Assembly (NCBI GenBank): GCA_002011165.2
Contig: MTMI02000003.1
Coordinates: 124,001 to 188,000 of the forward strand
Reading direction: 5' to 3'
DNA: 64,000 bases
DNA from: Candidatus Mnemosynella biddleae
GTDB taxonomy: Archaea > Halobacteriota > Archaeoglobi > Mnemosynellales > Mnemosynellaceae
The translations under genes were made by a program, and so were the position numbers. Every line of letters begins with the position of its first letter. Position 1 is the first letter of the stretch. Below, in pieces: positions 45,080-55,631 of the stretch. A model generated the notes under the pieces. That model ran no database searches. It was not told the DNA's origin and saw only the letters and a list, made by a program, of their open reading frames with translations.

Positions 45080-46585
45080 TCAGCAACCTCTGAGCTTCTT
45101 GGCTTCTTCACTCAAACCGGGTTTCAGCTGAATTATGAGATCTGCGATGATTCCCTGACGCCATCCACCGCGAAGAACGGGATAGGAGTTAAAATAAACT
45201 ATCTCCGGTTCTCCTTCGGGTTCAAATCCATAAGATTTTACGATCTCAAAAAGCTTTTTTCTCGCCTCCTCAAAGAGTTCTTCCTCAGATGGAGAGGATC
45301 CACGAGAGAATGGAGATGATTCGATGACTCCATTGAAAACTGCTTTTGAGTTTACAGTGTCAAATCTCGCGTAAACCGTTAAACTGATTCTCGAAACCGC
45401 AACTCCAACTGCATTCATAACCTCGCTGTGCTTGGGAACGATGACCTTGGAGGAGGTCCTTTCTGAGATGAGTTTTTCCAAATGTTTCGAGAGATATCCC
45501 CCGAGAACCACTTTGTCAGTTCGAAAATCATTGATTTTCTCGACAATCTTCTTCAAGAACTCTTCGATGATTTTCGTATGGTCAACCTCTCTGAGCTCCT
45601 CACACCTTAGAGAAGCCCGATAATCACCTATTTCGAATCCCTCTAAATTCAGAACATCAGTCAGAGTTGGTTTATCACCTCCAAAAGCAATGGGCTTTCC
45701 TTCTCTTCTCGGGAGGAGCTTTCCTTCATGAATTAGAGAGTCACCACCGAAAGGAATTGAGACTGAGTTTACACATCTCACTAGAGTTCTCTCCCCCAAG
45801 ATTACTGCATTCTCAACGAGTTTTGGAAGACCTCTCTCAAGGAGCACGAAATCAGTTGTAGTTCCTCCTATATCAACAACAAGAGCGTCCTCTTCTTCAC
45901 TTAAGAAATGAGCTCCGAGGGCAACTGCAGCTGGACTGGAGTTGTAGAGAAGCGAGGGGTTATCCAATGCGAGTTTATAGGGAATGAGACCGCCGTCACC
46001 CTTATAGTAAAGAAAATCCTTGAAATATCTTCTCACAATCTCAGTTAACTCGAAAACAGTTTTGCGTATCTTGGCATTCACAACCGAGGTATTTATTCTC
46101 AGAGGATAGTTCATACCTCCGCAATGACGCGATAACGCAATCATCCTTTCTTCAACATATTCCTTTGCAATTCTAAAAACTCTTTCTTCTATCTCAGAAT
46201 TTCTTACGCTGAATTTTGATGCAATGGCAACGTTACTGAAATTTCCTCTCTGAAGAACTCTTCTGACCTCACTCTCGTCTATCTCCTCCACACTATCTCC
46301 TCGATGATTCACATAACCTCTGAGAACCACCCCTTTTGAAGATAGATTCAGTCCTGGACCGGGAAAGAGAAGCGTGAGAGTTGGATGCTCCTGAGCTCTA
46401 CTAAGAAGAAGATTCAACGGAAGTGAAGTGCTCACTGCAACTCTGGAGTTCTTTTTGATTTCGGGAAGCCTTTCGAAGATTACGGAAAAGCCCTCTTCAT
46501 TCGGAACTTTCAGCGAGATGACTTCATCCTCATTTATCACAACCGCATCCGTATTGGTTCCTCCGATGTCAACTCCGACGAGCAT
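45080..46585 (-). CDS. Hydantoinase/oxoprolinase family protein, subunit A type
   Basis: About 501 residues, ASKHA ATPase fold. MLVGVDIGGTNTDAVVINED is the N-terminal phosphate loop and DALVVDIGGTTTDFVLLERG the second. NAVGVAVSRISLTVYARFD closes the core. These enzymes cleave cyclic amides such as hydantoin or 5-oxoproline, but archaeal members are uncharacterised and no B subunit is nearby. Start ATG 46585: TTTATATTTC lies about 25 bases upstream, so a leaderless mRNA is likely. Confidence 0.85.
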   Translation of the reverse strand: MLVGVDIGGTNTDAVVINEDEVISLKVPNEEGFSVIFERLPEIKKNSRVAVSTSLPLNLLLSRAQEHPTLTLLFPGPGLNLSSKGVVLRGYVNHRGDSVEEIDESEVRRVLQRGNFSNVAIASKFSVRNSEIEERVFRIAKEYVEERMIALSRHCGGMNYPLRINTSVVNAKIRKTVFELTEIVRRYFKDFLYYKGDGGLIPYKLALDNPSLLYNSSPAAVALGAHFLSEEEDALVVDIGGTTTDFVLLERGLPKLVENAVILGERTLVRCVNSVSIPFGGDSLIHEGKLLPRREGKPIAFGGDKPTLTDVLNLEGFEIGDYRASLRCEELREVDHTKIIEEFLKKIVEKINDFRTDKVVLGGYLSKHLEKLISERTSSKVIVPKHSEVMNAVGVAVSRISLTVYARFDTVNSKAVFNGVIESSPFSRGSSPSEEELFEEARKKLFEIVKSYGFEPEGEPEIVYFNSYPVLRGGWRQGIIADLIIQLKPGLSEEAKKLRGC

Positions 46586-46670
46586 CAGATAGAAGAAGAC
46601 AGAAGAGAAATATAAAGGATTTCCCAAAAAATTTTATAATTCGTTGAGAGAGATGAGAGATGGGAGTCTT

Positions 46671-46849
46671 ATGAATGAAGACGCTGTTCTCGGGGTTTTA
46701 AGAGATGCAGAAAGACCTCTGAGAACTGGAGAAATAGCAGAATTAACTGGAATAGATAAAAAAAGAAGTTGAGAAGATTACCAAAAAGCTGGAAAAATGA
46801 GGGGAAAATAGTCTCTCCAAAGAGATGTTATTACATTACAAATGAATGA
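46671..46849 (+). pseudogene. Small winged-helix DNA-binding protein, frameshifted twice
   Basis: From ATG 46671 the frame reads MNEDAVLGVLRDAERPLRTG, EIAELTGIDKK and then stops. Removing one A of the A7 run (46758-46764) continues EVEKITKKLEK; removing T 46798 continues EGKIVSPKRCYYITNE to a stop at 46849. The restored 58-residue protein is a complete MarR-like helix-turn-helix of a type common in Euryarchaeota. Two single-base insertions explain the break. Confidence 0.72.
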
Positions 46850-46876
46850 TTTGAATTTAAAAAATTATGGAAGGGA

Positions 46877-47503
46877 TTAATTCCTTCTCAAAATATAGAA
46901 GACTATGAAAACAGCGACTAAAAGACTTAAAAGCTCAAACCCTGGAGACTCTCTGGTTTCGATGATGGTTGCTTGAATATTCATCGTTTTCGGACCGAAA
47001 TAAATGGCGGTGTTTCCCTCCAAGACATCGGGAGATGGTTGAATATCTGAGAAGCTCATACCCTCTGGTGTCCGAATCTTCAGAATGTATCCCTCTGGAA
47101 TGTAGAGATCATCCAGAACATCACTGAGATTGAGTTTTCCGTTCTCAAGAGTGCAGAAATTCTCCCAGACAAAGGAAATTTTGATCTCTCCGTGATCCCC
47201 AAGGAAGTCCTTTTCAACACTCCAAGAATGTACCTGCATTGCTCTTCCTGTTCTCTGGGATGCACTTTCTACAACTTCTGAGATTAACTGCTGATAGGAG
47301 ATGAAAGCAGACTCATCGAGAGAAGATGATATCTGGTTCCATTCCTCCTGAGAGCTCACTGGAATGCTGATTTTAATTGTTATTTGAGCTTCTCCACTCT
47401 TCTGGATGTCAATGATCCACTCAGTTTGAAAATCGCTCTGAGCGATTACGGGCGAGAATACTGAGAATAAAAGTAGAAATGGAAGTATAATCTTTAATTT
47501 CAT
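46877..47503 (-). CDS. Exported protein with PGF-CTERM anchor, function unknown
   Basis: 208 residues. A signal peptide (1-21, ending PVIA) is followed by a beta-rich domain with Ser/Glu-rich parts, then RESPGFELLSLLVAVFIVFY and ILRRN, a PGF-CTERM sorting tail as on the large S-layer protein. I recognise no catalytic motif. It lies three bases after the coiled-coil exported protein, so the two are one transcription unit. Confidence 0.75.
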   Translation of the reverse strand: MKLKIILPFLLLFSVFSPVIAQSDFQTEWIIDIQKSGEAQITIKISIPVSSQEEWNQISSSLDESAFISYQQLISEVVESASQRTGRAMQVHSWSVEKDFLGDHGEIKISFVWENFCTLENGKLNLSDVLDDLYIPEGYILKIRTPEGMSFSDIQPSPDVLEGNTAIYFGPKTMNIQATIIETRESPGFELLSLLVAVFIVFYILRRN

Positions 47504-47506
47504 ATC

Positions 47507-48457
47507 TCAATGCCCCCTTTCTTCTCCATGTTTCTCCTCATGTTCCTCTTCAATCTCTTTCTGTTCTTTTGCGTGTTCCTTCATCTCTTTTGCAATCTCT
47601 CTTGCTTCTTCCCTGAACTCTTTCCCTATTTCTTTCATCCTCTCTTTAAATTCCTTCTCAGTAATGTTTCCTTTTTGGAACTCCTCGATTGTCTCATTTA
47701 TCTTCTCTTTCGTTTCATTTACAAGCTTTTTGTACTCCTCTTTATGTTCCTCTAGTTCTTCCAGTTCTTCGAGTCTCTTCATCTCCTTTTTTCTTTCCTC
47801 CATCTCTTCCCTTACCTTCTTATGGATTTTTATCATCTTTGCTATCTCTCTCACATCCTCTCCGCTCATGACTCTAGCTTTTTCCTTAAGAATCTCAATT
47901 GCAGTGGCATTCACACCCTTCTCCATGAGCTTTAACCTGAGTTTCTCGTCAAACTTTCCGTAGCTCTCTTCAAGAGCCATAAGCTCCTTCACCGCATTCC
48001 TGAACTCCATGTTTATTTTAAGCATTTCAATTGCAAACTCTGTTTCGTTGATTTCTCCGCTCTGAAATTCCTCAATAAGCTCTTTTTTCTCCTCAAGCAT
48101 CTCCTGAATATGTTCTCTTAACTCTTCGGTTTTTTCCAGCATAATCTCTGCAGTCTCGCTCTCATTTGCCTTGTGCATTTGCATTAATCTATATTCCAAC
48201 ATGATTGCCCGAGAATCTCCTCTGACTTCGAGAGTTATTTTAGCCATCACCATTCCAAGAGCCAATCCAGGAGGTAGCTCGGATAAGTCTTCTGTTTCAT
48301 TCACAGCACTCTCATTGATTTCTCCCGCTGATGTTATTGCACTTGTTACATTTATTGTCACTTCCGTTGTCTCATTCACTTCCTGCGCAAGTGCAAGTCC
48401 ACCGAGAGAGGAGAGTAGAAGCAATGAGATGATTATGCTGAACATTTCCTTCATCAT
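47507..48457 (-). CDS. Exported coiled-coil protein, function unknown
   Basis: 316 residues. A signal peptide (about 1-24, GGLALA) and an N-x-S/T-rich stretch (NETTEVTINVTS) come first. From about 95 on the sequence is almost wholly Glu/Lys/Met-rich helix with heptad character (LEELEELEEHKEEYKKLVNE, TEKEFKERMKEIGKEF), ending HEEKHGEERGH. No membrane anchor, so it may be secreted or bind the PGF-anchored neighbour. The His/Glu-rich end might bind metal. Confidence 0.7.
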   Translation of the reverse strand: MMKEMFSIIISLLLLSSLGGLALAQEVNETTEVTINVTSAITSAGEINESAVNETEDLSELPPGLALGMVMAKITLEVRGDSRAIMLEYRLMQMHKANESETAEIMLEKTEELREHIQEMLEEKKELIEEFQSGEINETEFAIEMLKINMEFRNAVKELMALEESYGKFDEKLRLKLMEKGVNATAIEILKEKARVMSGEDVREIAKMIKIHKKVREEMEERKKEMKRLEELEELEEHKEEYKKLVNETKEKINETIEEFQKGNITEKEFKERMKEIGKEFREEAREIAKEMKEHAKEQKEIEEEHEEKHGEERGH

Positions 48458-48583
48458 TTCACATCACCTCAAACTAGAATGTCATTTTGAAAAATATAAG
48501 AGCTATGAAAGTTCTTTTACTTTGAATAACGTTTTAGACCGTTTATTAAAGTTTAAAGAGAGTGAATATGGTTCATTTCACCT

Positions 48584-50047
<1,464 letters not shown>

Positions 50048-50082
50048 TCACCGTTCCCCTTTTTTGTATCCTTACGACTCCT

Positions 50083-50094
50083 TATTATTTAAAA
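50083..50094. promoter_or_regulatory. Shared TATA element between guaB and the HisA-like gene
   Basis: TATTATTTAAAA reads as a TATA box on both strands (TTTTAAATAATA on minus). It lies about 45 bases before the guaB TTG and about 35 before the plus-strand ATG 50125. Confidence 0.45.
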
Positions 50095-50124
50095 CCATTA
50101 CCATATGTTCATTGAGGGAGAAAA

Positions 50125-50778
50125 ATGAGGAAGATCTTCGTGATGGATCTGAAAGATGGCATTGTTGTTCATGCCTTTAGAGGTGAGAGAGAGAAGTATG
50201 AACCAATTGAAAAGTTCAGTAAGATCGTGAGTACTTCAGATGCTATGGAGATTGTTAAAGAGCTCAAACCGAAAGAAGTTTATGTAGCTGATCTTAATGC
50301 GATAGAGAAGAATGGAAATAACTTCGAAATCATAAAGGAGCTAAGTGCAAACATTCCGGTTATGGCAGATTGCGGAGTTAGAGATGAGAAGGATCTCCAG
50401 AATATCAGAAAATTGAGATGTACTCCAGTGATTGGAACTGAGACTGCAGAAAAGAGAATTTTTGAGATCTCAACTGGATGTGTGGCAAGCATTGATATCA
50501 AGGATGATAAAGTTCTCGGAGGATGGAAAAGTGTGGAAGAAGCTGTGAAATTTCTCAATGAGAGTCTGGTTAAGGAGATTATAATTCTCGATATAAGCAG
50601 GGTTGGAACTGGTAGAGGATGGAGAAAAAATGAAATTGAGAGAATTGTGAGACTTTCAGAAAAACCTGTGATTATTGGCGGGGGAATAAAAGCAAATGAC
50701 CTTGAAATGATGGAAGACTGTGGAGTCTCAGGGGTTCTTGTGTCAACCTCTGTTCATCTAGGAGAGCTGAAGTTATGA
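50125..50778 (+). CDS. HisA/HisF-like TIM-barrel protein (COG1411 type)
   Basis: 217 residues. FVMDLKDGIVVHAFRGERE is the HisA-like first strand with Asp, VYVADLNAIEKNG, VMADCGVRD, IILDISRVGTGRGW (second catalytic-like Asp) and VIIGGGIKANDLEMMEDCGV the phosphate-binding end. It is too short and divergent to be HisA of histidine synthesis. GAGGGAG precedes the ATG. ATGA overlap with an MptN/CofF-type ligase suggests a task in cofactor (methanopterin or F420) synthesis; that is inference. Confidence 0.78.
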   Translation: MRKIFVMDLKDGIVVHAFRGEREKYEPIEKFSKIVSTSDAMEIVKELKPKEVYVADLNAIEKNGNNFEIIKELSANIPVMADCGVRDEKDLQNIRKLRCTPVIGTETAEKRIFEISTGCVASIDIKDDKVLGGWKSVEEAVKFLNESLVKEIIILDISRVGTGRGWRKNEIERIVRLSEKPVIIGGGIKANDLEMMEDCGVSGVLVSTSVHLGELKL

Positions 50779-51599
50779 GAATTGCCTTGGTTTATACCAA
50801 GAGAACATGGGAAATCGAAAGAATTGAAGAAGAGATGAGAAGAGGAGGAGTGGAGATTGAACGTTACTATCCTTCAGAGTTCTCTCTGAAGATTGAAGAG
50901 GGCGAGATGAAGGTTTTACCAGAAATTCAAGCTGATGCAATCTATTTCAGAGGTCCGGGAAAGGGTAGCTGGGAGGAGACAACGATAAGAATGAACATAT
51001 TCAAAGTTATAAATCAAAGTATTCCCGTAGTAAACTCACCAGAAAGCATAGAAAAGTGCACTGACAAAATGGAGGCAACAATAAGACTTTTCCTTTCCGG
51101 AATTCCAGTTCCTGAAACTTTCATAGTTCAGAAAGAAGATATTACAGAGGAATTTCTGAAGAAATACAAAAAGGTGATTCGAAAACCACTTTTCGGAAGC
51201 AAAGGAGAAGGAATAGAGATGATAAAAAGGGGAGGGACAGGATATCTTCAGAAATATATCGAGCACGGAGGAAGAGACATAAGAACCTTCGTTGTAGGAG
51301 ATGAAGTCCTTGGAGCGGTTTGCAGAGTTAGAAAGGGGTCTCTGGTGACTAATGTTGCGAGAGGTGGTAGAACAGAGGTCTGTGAGCTTGATGAAGAGCT
51401 CAGAGATCTCTCAATCCTTTCTGCAAGGGCTCTTGGAGCAGAGATCTGTGGAGTTGATATAGTGGAGAGTAAAGAGGGAAGATACGTCATCGAGGTGAAC
51501 TCATCTCCTTCGTGGAAAGGTTTTCAGAGTGCCACAAAAATAAACGTTGCATCCAAGATTGTGGAATATTTTCTGAGAGGATGCCCAGAACACAAGTGA
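50775..51599 (+). CDS. ATP-grasp glutamate ligase, MptN/CofF (RimK) type
   Basis: 274 residues. NSPESIEKCTDKMEATIRLF, VIRKPLFGSKGEGIEMI (ATP-grasp loop), YLQKYIEHGGRDIRTFVVGD and YVIEVNSSPSWKGFQ (metal site) are RimK-family motifs. Archaeal relatives add alpha-glutamate to tetrahydromethanopterin (MptN) or to F420 (CofF); sequence alone does not tell which. Presence of mptA and cofE in the window fits either. Confidence 0.8.
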   Translation: MRIALVYTKRTWEIERIEEEMRRGGVEIERYYPSEFSLKIEEGEMKVLPEIQADAIYFRGPGKGSWEETTIRMNIFKVINQSIPVVNSPESIEKCTDKMEATIRLFLSGIPVPETFIVQKEDITEEFLKKYKKVIRKPLFGSKGEGIEMIKRGGTGYLQKYIEHGGRDIRTFVVGDEVLGAVCRVRKGSLVTNVARGGRTEVCELDEELRDLSILSARALGAEICGVDIVESKEGRYVIEVNSSPSWKGFQSATKINVASKIVEYFLRGCPEHK

Positions 51600-51627
51600 T
51601 TTATGAGACGGAGAAGTTGAAGAAATT

Positions 51628-54171
51628 GTGATAGGACGCTCTAAAGAATATTCCGATGAAGAGATCCTGAACCATCTTGAACCGACAATAGCAGAGTGGT
51701 TCAGGAAGAAATACGGATTCTTTACTCCTCCTCAGAAACACGCAATAATAGAGATAGCAAGGAGGAGAAATATTCTGATATGTTCCCCTACAGGGACAGG
51801 AAAAACAATGGCGGGTTTCCTTGCGATAATAGATTATCTGTTCAAACTTTCTCTCAGAGGAGAACTTGAAGATAAGGTATATTGTCTATATATCTCTCCT
51901 CTCAAAGCCCTTGGAAACGACATTCAGAAGAATTTGAAAGAGCCTCTGAGAGAGATTTCCGAGCTTGCCAAGAAGAAAGGAATCGAGCTGAACATACGAG
52001 TAGGTGTGAGAACTGGAGACACTCCTCAAAACGAGAGGCAGAAGATGTTGAGGGAGCCTCCGCACATCCTCATTACGACGCCTGAGACTGCTTCCATAAT
52101 ACTCAACGCACCTAAATTCAGAGAGCATCTTAGAGCTCTGGAGTTCGTGATAGTGGATGAGATCCATGATGTGGCGGATAACAAAAGAGGTGCTCATCTC
52201 AGCATCACACTAGAGAGGCTTCAGCATCTCTGTGAAAAGGAGTTCACAAGAGTGGGAATGAGTGCAACGATACACCCGGTGGAAGAGGTTGCGAGATTCC
52301 TGATAGGAGTTGAGGAGAGAGGATGTATTATTGCAGATGTTGCTTTCGAGAAGAAGATCGAGCTCAGAGTTGAAACTCCATCTTCCGACATTCTCGGAGA
52401 TCCAGAGATAACGGAGAAGATGTACAAAAGAATAAAAGAGCTTGTGGAATCTCACAGGGGAGTTCTAATATTCACGAATACAAGATCGGGAGCAGAGAGA
52501 GTTGCATATCATCTCTCGAAACTCCTCAAAGATGAAGTAGGCGCTCACCACAGCTCCCTCTCAAGAGAGATAAGATTGAGTGTTGAAGAGGCGCTGAAGG
52601 AGGGAAAGCTAAAAGCAGTAGCCTGTTCCTCATCCCTAGAGCTCGGGATAGATATAGGTCACATAGAGCTCTGCATCTTGGTTGGATCGCCCAAGAGCGC
52701 GATAAGACTCCTTCAAAGAGTTGGAAGATCGGGTCATGGAATTCATGAAACTGCAAAGGGAGTTATCATTGCGATGGATAGAGATGATCTTATAGAGTGC
52801 CTCGTCCTCTCGGACTGCGCTCTGAAAAAGAAGCTCGACAGAATTCAAATAGTAGGTCCCGCTCTCGATGTTCTGGCTCAGCAAATCGTTGGGATGGCTC
52901 TTGAGAAGAGATGGAGTGTTGAGGAAGCTTATGAAGTTGTGAGAAAAGCTTATCCATACAGAAACCTGAGAAAGGAGGATTTTCTCAACGTTCTGAGATA
53001 TCTCTCCGGAAAATACGAACATCTCGAAGAGAGGAAAGTTTATCCCAAAGTCTGGTTTGATGAGGAGGAAGGAGTTTTTGGAAGAAGGAAAAGCAGTAGG
53101 ATGATATATATGACCCACGTGGGAACGATTCCCTCCGAGGTTTCAATTGACGTCTATCTAAAGGAACCGAAGAGGTGGATAGGAAAGATAGACGAACCCT
53201 TCTTGGAGAGGCTTTCAAAAGGAGATATCTTTGTTCTCGGAGGAAATACATATCGTTTCCTCAGTTCTTCGGACACGAGGATTTATGTTGAGAAAGTTGA
53301 AGGAACTCCAACGATTCCATCTTGGATAGGAGAGATGCTTCCGCTCTCATTCGATTCTGCATGTGAAGTGGGAGAATTCAGAAGAAAGGCTGAAGAGATG
53401 TTGAAAAGAGGAGAATTCAGAATAGAGAGTGATGTCCTCAGTGGGGATGCAAAGAGATGCATTGAAGATTACTTCAGAGAGCAGATAAGCTTCTGCGGGA
53501 TGATTCCTCATAGAAAAAGGATTATAGTTGAGAGTTACGAAGAAGATGGAATTTATAACATCATTGTCCATGCGATCTTTGGAAGAAGGGTTATAGATGC
53601 TATTTCGAGAGCCTTAGCTTATCTAATCTCAAGGAATTACAGAACAAATGTAAGTGTGACTATAAGCGATAATGGGTTCATTCTGAGATGCACGAAGAGA
53701 GTTCCTCTAGAAGAAATTCTCTCTCTGAGGTCTTCCGAGCTGAGAGGAGTTCTGAGGAGAGCAATAAGAAATACGGAGCTTTTCCTCAGAAGATTTAGAC
53801 ACTGTGCCAACAGAGCTCTTATGGTTCTCAGAAGCTACAGAGGACATCAGATAAGAATAGGTAAACAGCAGAGAAGCTCGGAGTTCATTCTGAGTTCTGC
53901 TGAGAGAATAGAAGGATTTCCTGTTGTTGAGGAGACTTACAGAGAGATACTCGAAGAAGTAATGGATGTAAAGAATGCAGAGAGAGTTCTCGAAGAGATA
54001 GAGAATGGAGAGATTGAAGTTGTTTTCCTTAAGGATGTTATTTATCCCTCTCCTTTCGCTCACAATCTTGTGGCTCTTGGACTGAGCGATGTAGTGCTTA
54101 TGGAATCCAGAAGAGAACTCCTTCTTGAGATGCACAGGAAGGTGATGGAGTACATTGAAGCGAATAGCTGA
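51628..54171 (+). CDS. lhr: Lhr-type large superfamily 2 helicase
   Basis: 847 residues, the Lhr-core length. ICSPTGTGKTMAGFLAI is motif I, IVDEIHDVADNKRG the DEIH box, ACSSSLELGIDIGHIE motif V, LLQRVGRSGHGIHE motif VI; the C-terminal half holds the winged helix and beta-sheet Lhr domains. A 3'-5' DNA helicase of repair. GTG 51628 is the likely start; the ribosome binding site is weak. It overlaps the next phosphoesterase by 17 bases. Confidence 0.92.
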   Translation: MIGRSKEYSDEEILNHLEPTIAEWFRKKYGFFTPPQKHAIIEIARRRNILICSPTGTGKTMAGFLAIIDYLFKLSLRGELEDKVYCLYISPLKALGNDIQKNLKEPLREISELAKKKGIELNIRVGVRTGDTPQNERQKMLREPPHILITTPETASIILNAPKFREHLRALEFVIVDEIHDVADNKRGAHLSITLERLQHLCEKEFTRVGMSATIHPVEEVARFLIGVEERGCIIADVAFEKKIELRVETPSSDILGDPEITEKMYKRIKELVESHRGVLIFTNTRSGAERVAYHLSKLLKDEVGAHHSSLSREIRLSVEEALKEGKLKAVACSSSLELGIDIGHIELCILVGSPKSAIRLLQRVGRSGHGIHETAKGVIIAMDRDDLIECLVLSDCALKKKLDRIQIVGPALDVLAQQIVGMALEKRWSVEEAYEVVRKAYPYRNLRKEDFLNVLRYLSGKYEHLEERKVYPKVWFDEEEGVFGRRKSSRMIYMTHVGTIPSEVSIDVYLKEPKRWIGKIDEPFLERLSKGDIFVLGGNTYRFLSSSDTRIYVEKVEGTPTIPSWIGEMLPLSFDSACEVGEFRRKAEEMLKRGEFRIESDVLSGDAKRCIEDYFREQISFCGMIPHRKRIIVESYEEDGIYNIIVHAIFGRRVIDAISRALAYLISRNYRTNVSVTISDNGFILRCTKRVPLEEILSLRSSELRGVLRRAIRNTELFLRRFRHCANRALMVLRSYRGHQIRIGKQQRSSEFILSSAERIEGFPVVEETYREILEEVMDVKNAERVLEEIENGEIEVVFLKDVIYPSPFAHNLVALGLSDVVLMESRRELLLEMHRKVMEYIEANS

Positions 54172-54883
54172 TGAGATTGAGATCTTTGAGTATTATCCGG
54201 CTTGTATTATAGATGATTCTCTCGTGATTGCCGATGTACACCTCGGGTATGAGGAAGCGATGAGCTTAGATGGGACTTCGGTATTTCACAGACAAATAGA
54301 CGATCTCAAAAGGGTGTTGGAGCTCATCTTCGAAGAGAGTGGAGTGGACAGACTCGTGATAAACGGAGATCTGAAGCATACTTTCGAGAGAGCCACTCCC
54401 GAAGAATGGGAAGATCTCCCAGAATTCATCGAAAAAGCTCTTGAATACGCAAAAGAGATAATATTGGTGAGGGGGAATCATGACACGATTCTTGGTCCTT
54501 TGAAAAGATACAAAAGGGTGAGAATTGTGGATGAACTGAATATTGGTGATCTCAAACTCGTGCACGGACACAAGATGGTTGGTGGAGAGAGACTCCTGAT
54601 TGCTCATGAGCATCCAGTAGTTCTTCTTGGTGACAGGGTAGGAGCCAGAATAAAAGTTCCTTGCTTTCTTCACAGCGAAGAACTTAGACTAACAGTCATG
54701 CCTGCATTTTCTCCAATCGTTGGAGGGACTCCAATTAATCTTTTGGCGAGAGGAGAGTTTCTTTCTCCGATTCTCAATGAGAGTGGTGTGGATGAGATGA
54801 AAGTTTTCTGTATTGATGAGGAAACTGGGATGCTCGAGTTCCCTGAGCTAAAGAGGTGGCGCGACATATCGCTTAATCTCTGA
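54155..54883 (+). CDS. Metallophosphoesterase, COG1407 type, Lhr-associated
   Basis: 242 residues. IADVHLGYEEA, LVINGDLKHTF, ILVRGNHDTI, LVHGHKM and IAHEHPVV are the five calcineurin-like metal motifs. This family is often encoded beside Lhr helicases in bacteria and archaea, so a nuclease role in repair is likely. TTG start inside the lhr end, after GGTGATGGAG. Confidence 0.88.
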   Translation: MKRIADEIEIFEYYPACIIDDSLVIADVHLGYEEAMSLDGTSVFHRQIDDLKRVLELIFEESGVDRLVINGDLKHTFERATPEEWEDLPEFIEKALEYAKEIILVRGNHDTILGPLKRYKRVRIVDELNIGDLKLVHGHKMVGGERLLIAHEHPVVLLGDRVGARIKVPCFLHSEELRLTVMPAFSPIVGGTPINLLARGEFLSPILNESGVDEMKVFCIDEETGMLEFPELKRWRDISLNL

Positions 54884-54893
54884 GGTGAAGGAA

Positions 54894-55631
54894 ATGATAG
54901 AGAGGATAATGGAAATGGGGAGAAAATCCAGAGGAACAATTGGGATAGGAATGGCCGAAGAGGATGAAAGAATAAAAAAAGCAGTTGAGAGAGCAGAGAA
55001 ATACATGGAAGTGAGAATCTTTAACGACTCGGAGGAGCTTCTTGATGAACTCAGAAGTGGGGGAATAGAAGCCGGAGTTAGAGGGACTTTAAGCGCATCA
55101 AAAACAATTTTAAGGCTCAGGAAAATTTATTCAAGTTATATTGGAAGAGTTGCCTTATTTAGAGTTAAAAACTTCGAGTTCTTCTTTCTTCCCGTGGGAG
55201 TTGACGAAGGGAGAGATCTTGAGGAGAAGCTAAAAATGATTGGAGAGACAGAGAGAATTCTCGAAGCTCTCGGAATTGAGATGAAGTGTGCGGTTCTTTC
55301 TGGAGGTAGAATTGAGGATTTGGGAAGAGATGAGAGAGTGGACGAGACGATAAGAGAGGCTGAGGAGCTTGTAGCGAGAATTGGAGGGAGAGCCAAGCAT
55401 TTTCAGATTCTCATAGAAGATGCAATAAAATGGGCAAATCTCATTGTCGCTCCTGAAGGAATCTCCGGAAACCTTATCTTCAGATCTCTGATTCTAATAG
55501 GTGAAGGAGAAGAGTACGGTGCTCCTGTTCTCGGAATTCCAGAGATCTTCGTGGACACTTCGAGAGCTATGAGAGAAGACGGATATTTAAGATCGCTTCT
55601 CATGGCAAATGCTTTAAGGTGTATAAGATGA
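54894..55631 (+). CDS. mtxX: MtxX / methanogenesis marker protein 4-like
   Basis: About 245 residues related to the phosphotransacetylase/PlsX fold. GTIGIGMAEEDERIKKAV, AGVRGTLSASKTILRLRK, KFAHFQIL-like KHFQILIEDAIKWANLIVAP and GEEYGAPVLGIPEIFVDTSR are conserved in MtxX. The function is not known; the family is mostly found in methanogens. Start ATG 54894, five bases after GAGGTGAAGG-type site; GTG 54885 is possible. ATGA overlap with the radical SAM gene. Confidence 0.78.
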   Translation: MIERIMEMGRKSRGTIGIGMAEEDERIKKAVERAEKYMEVRIFNDSEELLDELRSGGIEAGVRGTLSASKTILRLRKIYSSYIGRVALFRVKNFEFFFLPVGVDEGRDLEEKLKMIGETERILEALGIEMKCAVLSGGRIEDLGRDERVDETIREAEELVARIGGRAKHFQILIEDAIKWANLIVAPEGISGNLIFRSLILIGEGEEYGAPVLGIPEIFVDTSRAMREDGYLRSLLMANALRCIR

